DNA of 26,569 nt from a virus, in the IMG/VR virus record IMGVR_UViG_3300025099_000112, positions 1 through 26,569 of that record. One strand, given 5' to 3'. The notes below the pieces were generated by a model. It saw nothing but the letters and a program-made list of their open reading frames with translations, was not told the origin of the DNA and did not search any database. The translations under genes were made by a program, and so were the position numbers. Shown piece by piece: positions 14,054 through 20,091 of this stretch (positions are counted from its first letter, which is position 1; every line of letters starts with the position of its first letter).

Positions 14054-15726
14054 TAAAAAGGTATTGTGTCTTTTACGACTGTGATTCTGTTTTTCTTTTC
14101 ATCTATGGGTTTATATACGCCACCATTTTTAAAATCAGGTGCCACGGTGAAATATCCTTGTTTTCCGTTTTCTTTTCTCTTTACCTTTTGGATATGTACT
14201 TGAACCGAATCCGATTCATACATCGTACGTTCTCCAATTGACCGGTAAACGGTAAGACAATTATAAGACTTATTAAAAAAGTCAGATGACCCACTAATAT
14301 CATAGGGCGTTGGTATTTTAAAAATACCATTGTCTGATTCCATTTTTCTTGGGTGTGCAACCAAAAAAAGATGGGTGTTTGTCTGTTGTACGAATTGCGT
14401 TATTTCTGAAAGTACCCGACCAACGTATGAATGGTCTTTTTGTGCCGAATGGTCAAGCATATTCCAAGGGTCGATTGTTAAAACATTGACACCTTTTTGA
14501 AACACTAATTCCCGGAATTTATCAAGGATTGATTTTAGTGTAAGATTCTGAAGGTCTATTTTCACAAAGTAAAAGTGTTCTTCAATAAAATTTTTTGTTT
14601 TGTTAAGATCATCCGTTGTGCAATGCTTTTCATTAAGTTTATTTGCCAATCGTTTTATGTGGCTTTCATAGGGAAACGATTCAGGGGAAAAGTACGCCGT
14701 TCTAAACCCATATTTAAGGGCAAGATTGCAAGATATTTGATCAACAAAGTCTGATTTCCCCGAATTGGGTATTCCGGTAATGGTTGACCACTCCCCAAAA
14801 GCCATTTTAAACCATTCATCAGAGTCCGCAAGTTGAATTGAGTAGTTGACTATACCTTTTTCATTATAATTGATTACATCTTGCCAAATGTCGTTTATAT
14901 TTATAACCCCCTCAAGTGGAAATGACTTGGTTTCTTTTAATATTGACCGAAGTGTTTCAGCACCTTTTTCCGTTAATACCTCGTTAGCATCTTTATATTC
15001 TCCAAAGTCAACATATTTACAACGGTAATTTCCAAACCTTCGAGCGAGTTCATTTCTAAGTGATAACCCGGCATCATCGTTGTCGGTGCATAACACTATT
15101 TCTTTTTTTTCTGTAAAGTATTCAAAGCAGTTGTCAAGATATTCAAGGCGTTGATTTCCTTTTGATGCACCATTTGGAACACTACAAACGGAATAAATAC
15201 CCGCTTCCGATAATGACAATGCATCCATTTCACCCTCGACAATATAAATCGTGTCCATTTCTTTTATGTTGTCAATACCATAAAATATTAGTTCGGCACC
15301 GCTCACCATTTTAAAATTCTTTTCCCCATCACGAAATTTGGTGTTGATTAGTTCCCCATTTCTGTAATAATTGAAATTGATAGCTTTGCGCCTTTTATCT
15401 ACTTGGGGAAAATATTCAGTTGATTCGCCAATTTTCCAATGCGATAGTGTTGCGGTGGATATACCTCTTTTAGAAAACCATCCAATTGTCCGGTCTGATA
15501 ATTCAACTTTTGTTTCAACTGGTTTAATATATTCTTTTTTAGGCTTAAATTTTACATTGCCCGACCAATTACAATGATGGCAATTATAGACACCCTTTTC
15601 AATGTTTACCGACAAACAAGGGTCGGATTTGTTTTTTCTTGTGTGAGAACACTTTGGGCATTTTGTTTTTTGTACGTTGGCGTTCGATTTAAGTTCAATG
15701 CCAAGGTTTAGAAATTCATCGATCAT
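14053..15726 (-). CDS. Primase-helicase, T7 gp4 type
   Basis: 557 residues with all three modules. Zinc ribbon: CPKC (23 to 26) and CHHC (49 to 52). TOPRIM primase: IVEGEMDALS with Glu164 to Asp168 region, and CTDNDDAGLS (213 to 222). RecA/DnaB-type helicase: Walker A GIPNSGKS (318 to 325), Walker B VNVLTIDPWN (413 to 422). This combined architecture makes RNA primers and unwinds the fork, as T7 gp4 and Twinkle do. No replicative DNA polymerase gene is present in the window, so the host polymerase probably copies the genome. The gene overlaps the PD-(D/E)XK-like gene upstream by 11 bases. Confidence 0.93.
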   Translation of the reverse strand: MIDEFLNLGIELKSNANVQKTKCPKCSHTRKNKSDPCLSVNIEKGVYNCHHCNWSGNVKFKPKKEYIKPVETKVELSDRTIGWFSKRGISTATLSHWKIGESTEYFPQVDKRRKAINFNYYRNGELINTKFRDGEKNFKMVSGAELIFYGIDNIKEMDTIYIVEGEMDALSLSEAGIYSVCSVPNGASKGNQRLEYLDNCFEYFTEKKEIVLCTDNDDAGLSLRNELARRFGNYRCKYVDFGEYKDANEVLTEKGAETLRSILKETKSFPLEGVININDIWQDVINYNEKGIVNYSIQLADSDEWFKMAFGEWSTITGIPNSGKSDFVDQISCNLALKYGFRTAYFSPESFPYESHIKRLANKLNEKHCTTDDLNKTKNFIEEHFYFVKIDLQNLTLKSILDKFRELVFQKGVNVLTIDPWNMLDHSAQKDHSYVGRVLSEITQFVQQTNTHLFLVAHPRKMESDNGIFKIPTPYDISGSSDFFNKSYNCLTVYRSIGERTMYESDSVQVHIQKVKRKENGKQGYFTVAPDFKNGGVYKPIDEKKNRITVVKDTIPF

Positions 15727-16162
15727 TTAATTTAAGTTTTAGTAAGTTTAGTTGGTGGTGAAAATTAATAATTTCTTTTCTGATTTTTATGTTTGATTGC
15801 GGAAAATCTTTTGATGTTTGTTTATTCATTCGGATTCGCTCTATTTTACCCATTTCAAATATATCATCAACCTTGAAAAGAAATCCATCATTTTTAACTA
15901 CAATCAAAAGGTAAATTCTCAAGGGGTCTTTCGTTTTGTGTTTTAGTTTTCTAAGATTGTCAATCTTTTGTTTTTCGATATACCATCGATCCCACATTTC
16001 GGAACGTTCCTTGACTTCAACAAGAGTTTTAATATTGTTTGTGTATCCATAAATATCGAATGGCGAAAACTCGTTTTCAGACAATTTAAAGTCACCATAT
16101 TTTGAAAGTGCATCCAAACACCTTTTTTCGGTTTCTCTTGTTTTATTTTTATCGTAATGCAT
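15716..16162 (-). CDS. PD-(D/E)XK-like protein of the replication operon
   Basis: 148 residues from ATG 16162 (MHYDKNKTRETEKR); an ATG six codons earlier would extend the overlap with the initiator gene from 14 to 32 bases. The N-terminal half carries a nuclease-like motif: a helix with Glu, then SPFDIYGY with Asp36, then KTLVEVKER with Glu49 and Lys51, spacing typical of the PD-(D/E)XK fold. Helical, basic C-terminal half. Such small nucleases can resolve recombination intermediates or process forks. It directly precedes the primase-helicase in the operon. Motif-level evidence only. Confidence 0.7.
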   Translation of the reverse strand: MHYDKNKTRETEKRCLDALSKYGDFKLSENEFSPFDIYGYTNNIKTLVEVKERSEMWDRWYIEKQKIDNLRKLKHKTKDPLRIYLLIVVKNDGFLFKVDDIFEMGKIERIRMNKQTSKDFPQSNIKIRKEIINFHHQLNLLKLKLNDR

Positions 16163-16841
16163 CAAATTCCCTCCCTCCAAGTTTTTGGATTAATTGTTCT
16201 AATTTTGCCAATCTACCCTCTTTTGATTTTCTAATTTCCGGAATGCTTAAAACATTCTTTTGCCAAAACGAGTCCTTTCTTGCTTTATTTATTATCCACC
16301 AGAGTTGCCTTGGGTTGCAATTATCTTTTTCATCTGCCAATCGAATGGTATCAAGCCATTTTATTTTTTGTGCCGTTGTTTTTGGTCTTGTCCTTTGTGG
16401 AAATAATTCAATTATGGCATCATAACATTTAATATAGTTGTCCGCATAATCAGACACTTTTTTGCTTGTTTTTGATTTGCGGTTATTTATATTTATATTA
16501 TTATTATTATATACTATACTATTATCCATTAACTTTTCTTTAATACCCCCTTTAAGTTTTCTTTGTGGGGGGTTTAAGAAAAGTTTACGGGTGCTAATTC
16601 TGTTTTCATCTAATTCATAATGGGCATTTAAATAATCAAATTCAATGAGTTGGTTTATCCATTTTGATATTGATACTTTCGAAACTTTATAGAGTTCAGC
16701 AAAATATTTATTAGTGGCAAAACAAAATCCTTTTTTATTAGATAGGGCGGTTATTTCACCATAAAGCAACTTGGCATTGGGGGTTAGTCGGTCATCATAC
16801 CGAACATCTGCCGGGATGATTGCATAGTAGTTTGGTTTCAT
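16149..16841 (-). CDS. HTH replication initiator-like protein
   Basis: 230 residues. The N-terminal part (PNYYAIIPADVRYDDRLTPN, KLLYGEITALSNKKGFCFAT, KVSKVSISKWINQLIEFDY) is a winged helix of the HTH_36 type (PF13730). An Asn/Ile-rich linker (NNNNININN, about 112 to 120) leads to a helical C-terminal part with TTAQKIKWLDTIRLAD and FWQKNVLSIPEI, resembling the DnaD-like region of phage initiators. The linker is encoded by TTA/ATT repeats that form the AT-rich half of a possible origin. The gene sits just upstream of the fork enzymes, as lambda O-type initiators do. Confidence 0.83.
   Translation of the reverse strand: MKPNYYAIIPADVRYDDRLTPNAKLLYGEITALSNKKGFCFATNKYFAELYKVSKVSISKWINQLIEFDYLNAHYELDENRISTRKLFLNPPQRKLKGGIKEKLMDNSIVYNNNNININNRKSKTSKKVSDYADNYIKCYDAIIELFPQRTRPKTTAQKIKWLDTIRLADEKDNCNPRQLWWIINKARKDSFWQKNVLSIPEIRKSKEGRLAKLEQLIQKLGGREFDALR
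16478..16585. other. Possible replication origin inside the initiator gene
   Basis: A nearly pure A/T stretch (about 16482..16530, including ttattattattat) is followed by a long inverted repeat: aacttttctt (16531..16540) with aagaaaagtt (16576..16585), and inside it ccccc (16546..16550) with ggggg (16567..16571) around a 16-base loop. AT-rich unwinding DNA next to an inverted repeat inside an initiator gene is the arrangement known from lambda O and several phages of Gram-positive hosts. No iterons are clear, so this is a candidate. Confidence 0.45.
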
Positions 16842-16843
16842 TT

Positions 16844-17098
16844 TTAGTCCTCGGTTATGTCTTTAAGTTGATTTGAAAAACTTCTTAATTCAACAAAAAT
16901 ATTTCTAAATTGTTTTATTGTGATTTTATCATCATCAAAAAGTTCGAAAAGTATTTCAAGAAAAAATTCAAATTCAGCCTCGGTCATCCTGCCAACGTAA
17001 TCATACCTAATAGATATGTCGCCAATTGATGTATTAGTTCGCCAAACACGTTGGTCGATCTCGTTCCAAAATACGTTTTTAAATTCGTGAAAACTCAT
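16844..17098 (-). CDS. Unknown acidic 84-residue protein
   Basis: 84 residues, MSFHEFKNVFWNEIDQRVWR, then TSIGDISIRYDYVGRMTEAE and an acidic helical end (FELFDDDKITIKQFRNIF). The DDDKI piece followed by a helix loosely recalls an EF-hand-like turn, but the loop is too short to claim one. No family recognised. It lies 2 bases upstream of the initiator gene and its ATG overlaps the stop of a 29-residue membrane micro-ORF (ATGA), so all three are probably co-translated. Confidence 0.66.
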   Translation of the reverse strand: MSFHEFKNVFWNEIDQRVWRTNTSIGDISIRYDYVGRMTEAEFEFFLEILFELFDDDKITIKQFRNIFVELRSFSNQLKDITED

Positions 17099-17184
17099 TT
17101 GCTAAACATTATAATTAAAACCGTAATGCTCATAATTAAAGCATATATTCCACTAATATATTCAAATGTTTCCAAAATACTCAT
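17095..17184 (-). CDS. 29-residue single-TM micro-protein
   Basis: Translated by eye: MSILETFEYISGIYALIMSI then TVLIIMFSK. The start (17184) lies inside the last codons of the DnaA/VRR-NUC gene in another frame, and the stop overlaps the next ATG as ATGA (17098..17095). Residues 10 to 27 form one hydrophobic helix, with an acidic N-terminus and a lysine at the end. It exactly fills the gap between two replication genes and is too short for usual gene callers. Its role is unknown; membrane tethering of replication or simple translational coupling are possible. Confidence 0.55.
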   Translation of the reverse strand: MSILETFEYISGIYALIMSITVLIIMFSK

Positions 17185-17812
17185 CAATTAATTGTTTACA
17201 ATCATCAAAGTCATAAGAAACAGATGTTTTCCAATTCTTGTTTTTAAGCGTTTTAAGGCACTTTTCTTGGTTTTCGGTAGGTTTATTAGGTTTAATCTTT
17301 AATTCGATTGCTAAGCCGTTAAAATCGCCCTTAGAATCAAAACAAAGAACATCCGGGACACCGGCAACCCCTCCGAGTTTTTTAAACTTAAATCTTTCAA
17401 ATGGTGTTCGTTTGCCCTCATTTGGACAATGGATCACAAATGCATCCGGATATTGCATCTTAAAATACTGCATTACGGCGTTTTGGAATTGATCCTCTTT
17501 GGTGAGATACTTGTTAAAATTATTAGGCATAATATTTTTTTCTATTGATTCAAAATTTTCTTTAAGAAAGGGGTCTTGATTGTACTGAAAAATGTTCTCA
17601 ATTGTTTTGATGCCGTGCATCACGGTTGCGTGATTTACTTTTACTTTTTCGCCAATAGCACTATATGAGATAGGGCGAACGTGATCCCTTGATAATTTAT
17701 AATAAATTGACCGGGCATCAATGAATTTTCTCAATCTTGTTTTTCTTCCGATGTCAAATCCAAAATAGTAATCGACTTCTTTTTTAATAAATTCGGTTGT
17801 AAGTGTTTCCAT
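17162..17812 (-). CDS. Fusion of DnaA domain IV-like HTH with a VRR-NUC nuclease
   Basis: 216 residues in one frame. Residues about 25 to 73 resemble the C-terminal DNA-binding domain of DnaA: RKFIDARSIYYKLSRDHV, YSAIGEKV, and VNHATVMHGIKTIEN, the last close to the DnaA signature D-H-T-T-V-x-H. Residues about 103 to 200 form a VRR-NUC domain (PF08774): KEDQFQNAVMQYFK, GVPDVLCF with Asp154, and GLAIELKIKPNKPTENQ with Glu170, Lys172 and Gln182. The catalytic residues look complete. There is no AAA+ domain. The protein may bring a structure-specific nuclease to DnaA-box-like sites. In other phages I would expect the two domains as separate proteins. Confidence 0.87.
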   Translation of the reverse strand: METLTTEFIKKEVDYYFGFDIGRKTRLRKFIDARSIYYKLSRDHVRPISYSAIGEKVKVNHATVMHGIKTIENIFQYNQDPFLKENFESIEKNIMPNNFNKYLTKEDQFQNAVMQYFKMQYPDAFVIHCPNEGKRTPFERFKFKKLGGVAGVPDVLCFDSKGDFNGLAIELKIKPNKPTENQEKCLKTLKNKNWKTSVSYDFDDCKQLIDEYFGNI

Positions 17813-17813
17813 A

Positions 17814-18581
17814 CTATAAAATTAATGAACCATCCTTTGCCATTTCACTTGTTTCGTATCCATAAGCAATTCCGGTTTTTAAATAATGATTCCATTGTTC
17901 TAAAGCGTTTTGATATGCCAATCTACCCTTTTCGATCATATCATCGCTTAATCCATAAACAACCACCGAAAATGGATGCTTGGTTTCTATTGCTATAAAA
18001 CGAAATCGCTTTGGGTCAAATCCTAATGCATCAGAATAAAATGCCGCTTGTAGGTGATAGCCATAGTTGTAAACATCCCTTAAAAACGCCCTTGGCGAAT
18101 TATCCTGACAAGTTTTGATGTCACTAATCCAACCATTACCTTTGACATCCGGTCGAACACGAACCGGTACTTTGTTATGAATACCATAGTGTGATAACTC
18201 AACATCACCCTTTGTGTAAAATATTGCCAAATCATTTTGCATAAATTGGCGTTTAATATTTAAGATAATATTCCCCGGTTGTTCCTTGTCATTACTGATG
18301 TATAAAAGTTCCTTCCCCTTGTGATCTTCTTGTTGCTCTTTTCTTTTTTTCATATACCCTTCCCCCCTTGGTATATAATCAACAATCGCATATTTCTTGT
18401 CAAATTCCTTTGGCTCAAGTATCGCCTCGTGTACTGCCGTACCAAGTGCCAATGAATCACTTGAAAAAGGTCTTTGATTTAGAAAATGATAAACCGATTT
18501 CTTGTGAATCGTTTTCAATCCGGATGCGGAGATTTCCGGTCTGGAATGATAGTTTTCATTTGAGTCCTTTTGTGTTTTCAT
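17814..18581 (-). CDS. RecE/Cas4-like PD-(D/E)XK exonuclease
   Basis: 255 residues. Motifs in order: ALGTAVHEAILEP with His51, VPVRVRPDVKGNGWISDIKT with Asp145 and Asp154-Ile-Lys156, and YGYHLQAAFYSDAL (173 to 186). This is the pattern of the PDDEXK family PF12684 and RecE-type 5'-3' exonucleases. It would resect double-strand ends to give single strands for the ERF annealing protein two genes upstream. The set exonuclease, SSB-like and ERF forms a phage recombination module. The gene lies one base upstream of the DnaA/VRR-NUC gene. Confidence 0.88.
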   Translation of the reverse strand: MKTQKDSNENYHSRPEISASGLKTIHKKSVYHFLNQRPFSSDSLALGTAVHEAILEPKEFDKKYAIVDYIPRGEGYMKKRKEQQEDHKGKELLYISNDKEQPGNIILNIKRQFMQNDLAIFYTKGDVELSHYGIHNKVPVRVRPDVKGNGWISDIKTCQDNSPRAFLRDVYNYGYHLQAAFYSDALGFDPKRFRFIAIETKHPFSVVVYGLSDDMIEKGRLAYQNALEQWNHYLKTGIAYGYETSEMAKDGSLIL

Positions 18582-18769
18582 TTCTTTGATTGTAGTACAA
18601 TGATTTTTGTGGTTAATTTAGCGTTTTCGGTTTTCCAATAGTCGACCCGGCATTCCAAGTTTTCTATTTTTTCGTTCTTTTCCTTGACTATATTTTCAAA
18701 GAATTTGATACGCTCTTGCATAAAAGATGTGTCAGATTCGGGGGTTTCATCGACTATAAAATGCATCAT
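18578..18769 (-). CDS. Small coiled-coil protein
   Basis: 63 residues; MMHFIVDETPESDTSF then a long predicted coiled coil (ERIKFFENIVKEKNEKIENL, KTENAKLTTKIIVLQSK). Its stop overlaps the start of the exonuclease gene by 4 bases. It begins 4 bases after the T-run of a terminator-like hairpin (18773..18802), so it is the first gene behind a possible attenuation point. It may be an oligomerisation partner of the exonuclease. No family is recognised. Confidence 0.65.
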   Translation of the reverse strand: MMHFIVDETPESDTSFMQERIKFFENIVKEKNEKIENLECRVDYWKTENAKLTTKIIVLQSKK

Positions 18770-18772
18770 AAT

Positions 18773-18802
18773 AAAAAAATAAAAGCACCCCCGAAGGGGT
18801 GC
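18773..18802 (-). terminator. Intrinsic terminator or attenuator inside the replication operon
   Basis: Minus strand: gcacccc (18802..18796), stable ttcg loop, ggggtgc (18791..18785), then TTTTATTTTTTT. The stem is perfect. It splits the operon between the SSB-like gene and the coiled-coil/exonuclease genes. No promoter is seen downstream, so read-through or antitermination must supply the later genes. Confidence 0.83.
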
Positions 18803-18811
18803 GGTTAGTGT

Positions 18812-19087
18812 TTAAAACGGTAAATCGTTTTCTTCTTTTACCACTTGGGTTTTTGTTTCGCCACCCTTATAGGTATCAAGTTGAAAATAAAGTCCCTTGT
18901 CCCCTACCTTTATGTCAAATGCCAATTGCTTTTGACCATTGTAGTCCTTAAAATACTCAGATTGAGTTTTTGCCCACTCGACAAATTCGTTCAAGGTAAT
19001 TATCATTTTACCTTTTACAAAATCCGGTGCGCCTTCCCTTGGTGGAAATGTGATTAAACCTTTTGGATAAATCTTCTCGTTAGTCAT
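18812..19087 (-). CDS. SSB-like single-strand DNA-binding protein (probable)
   Basis: 91 residues. The body has short beta stretches (YPKGLITFPPREGAPDF, KQLAFDIKVGDKGLYFQLDT), and the protein ends in an acidic tip NDLPF that is the standard SSB C-terminal protein-interaction peptide. The length is shorter than bacterial SSB, and the OB fold cannot be confirmed by eye. Its place between ERF and the exonuclease supports a role in coating single strands during recombination and replication. It ends 10 bases before a strong terminator-like hairpin. Confidence 0.72.
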   Translation of the reverse strand: MTNEKIYPKGLITFPPREGAPDFVKGKMIITLNEFVEWAKTQSEYFKDYNGQKQLAFDIKVGDKGLYFQLDTYKGGETKTQVVKEENDLPF

Positions 19088-19089
19088 AA

Positions 19090-19512
19090 TTAAAAAATAT
19101 TAGTGTTAGAATTAAAATTTGATTTTGGTGTTTGGGGTTTTCTGTTTGATGCGGAGTTGGCATCATCATCTACTGATTGCAACGCCAATAATGATGCTAA
19201 AGTATAACGCCTGAAATATGTTATTTCTGAGCCTTTCTTTTGGGCATCTAATCCTTGGGATAGTGGAATGGCTGAAACCTCCTCCTCGCCGGTTTCCGTG
19301 CATCTAAGAACGGTTTGAACCTCATTCTCAATAATGGGTTGTAATATGACAACCTTATTCTTTTGGAGTATCGGCAAAGTGTGTTCCAACAATTGATTGA
19401 TGTCAAAATACTTTGATTTGAAAAAAGGATTGTTTGCGCCCTTTGTTATTTTACCAATTTCCTTTTGAATTTGGAATAGTTTGGTTGAAATGGATTTGTT
19501 TTCACTTATCAT
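19090..19512 (-). CDS. erf: ERF-family single-strand annealing protein
   Basis: 140 residues. The family core (PF04404) is clear: FFKSKYFDINQLLEHTLPIL, then GSEITYFRRYTLASLLAL (94 to 111) and VDDDANSAS, with the closing DDD typical of ERF. The protein anneals complementary strands in recombination-dependent replication and circularisation. The Ser/Asn/Pro-rich tail (residues 118 to 140) is a flexible end as in other ERFs. It overlaps the small HTH gene by 4 bases (ATGA) and is followed by the SSB-like gene after 2 bases. Confidence 0.9.
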   Translation of the reverse strand: MISENKSISTKLFQIQKEIGKITKGANNPFFKSKYFDINQLLEHTLPILQKNKVVILQPIIENEVQTVLRCTETGEEEVSAIPLSQGLDAQKKGSEITYFRRYTLASLLALQSVDDDANSASNRKPQTPKSNFNSNTNIF

Positions 19513-19700
19513 AAGTTTAGCGGTTTTAGATTAATGTTTAATTTTTTGAGTTTGTTTAGGTCATCAACGGTAAACCTTCCCGGTTCTTTTATCTTAGAAT
19601 TTAGCGTTGGCAATGTAATATCAAGACATTCTAAAACATCCAATTTGCGAATATGCAAACGCTTTATTTCATTGATAAAATGGATTTCAAATTCGTTCAT
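19509..19700 (-). CDS. Small HTH-like protein
   Basis: 63 residues, MNEFEIHFINEIKRLHIRKL and then ECLDITLPTLNSKIKEPGRF, FTVDDLNKLKKLNINL. The pattern helix, turn, helix (residues about 17 to 35), then a basic turn and a third helix fits a small Cro/XRE-type DNA-binding fold, and the E-P-G-R-F-T-x-x-D-L-x-K-L piece is typical of such HTH proteins. It is the second early gene and could regulate the early promoters at 19986..20023 and 6943..6980. Its start follows a GCAA hairpin by 15 bases. Confidence 0.7.
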   Translation of the reverse strand: MNEFEIHFINEIKRLHIRKLDVLECLDITLPTLNSKIKEPGRFTVDDLNKLKKLNINLKPLNL

Positions 19701-19715
19701 ATAGAATATTTAAAT

Positions 19716-19733
19716 GGGGGCATTGCTGCCCCC
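19716..19733 (-). promoter_or_regulatory. GCAA-tetraloop RNA hairpin (copy 3), no T-run
   Basis: Minus strand: gggggca (19733..19727), loop gcaa, tgccccc (19722..19716), then ATTTAAATATTC. The stem differs from the copies at 6309..6331 and 6601..6618 by paired changes. It lies 8 bases after the first early gene and about 15 bases before the next start, matching copy 2. Confidence 0.65.
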
Positions 19734-19741
19734 GGTTGGTT

Positions 19742-19954
19742 TTAGATTTGTTCAGGTTCTGTACTGTCTTTTATATCACGAAAAGACCTATAATCATCAC
19801 CGTGTATTCCGGTTCCATAAAGAGCAATACCGTTGACAATATTGTCACTATAAACACCATCAAAAAATGCTTGTAATTGATTTTTGATTTCGTCTCTTTC
19901 AATACCTTTAGAGATTTCAAATTTTGCGATTAATTCTTTAATTGAGATTACCAT
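19742..19954 (-). CDS. Unknown first early protein, 70 residues
   Basis: 70 residues, MVISIKELIAKFEISKGIER and then DEIKNQLQAFFDGVYSDNIV, ending in an acidic, polar tail (FRDIKDSTEPEQI). Helical first half, no membrane segment, no motif recognised. It is the first gene behind the early promoter 19986..20023, so it is likely made soon after infection. Its counterpart behind the other copy of the promoter (6627..6914) shows no obvious similarity. Confidence 0.66.
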   Translation of the reverse strand: MVISIKELIAKFEISKGIERDEIKNQLQAFFDGVYSDNIVNGIALYGTGIHGDDYRSFRDIKDSTEPEQI

Positions 19955-19985
19955 AATTCTTGTTTTTTGTTTTTAAATATACTGC

Positions 19986-20023
19986 AATATATAATTTATT
20001 TTACAAACTAAAAAATATTTTAC
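19986..20023 (-). promoter_or_regulatory. Early promoter element of the replication operon (copy B)
   Basis: Nearly identical (35 of 38 bases) to 6943..6980. It lies 32 bases upstream of the first early start codon and 11 bases after the terminator of the tail operon. On the minus strand it reads as two AT-rich blocks separated by a variable 6-base spacer, with TATATATT at the start-proximal end as a plausible -7 region. Confidence 0.72.
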
Positions 20024-20033
20024 TAAATAATTT

Positions 20034-20070
20034 AAAAAACCCCCCACGATTCAAGAGAACCAATAGGGGG
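20034..20070 (-). terminator. Intrinsic terminator of the tail operon
   Basis: Minus strand: ccccc (20070..20066) pairs with ggggg (20045..20041), and an inner ggttc/gaatc stem closes a 4-base loop; GTTTTTT follows (complement of A 20034..20039). It lies 21 bases after the stop of the last tail gene. Confidence 0.82.
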
Positions 20071-20091
20071 AAGGAAACAAAAGGGGACTTT

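Noticed and set aside
16551-16564. Repeats of TTTTCTTT near the inverted repeat as origin iterons.
   Set aside because: Only two imperfect copies, explainable by Lys codons on the minus strand.
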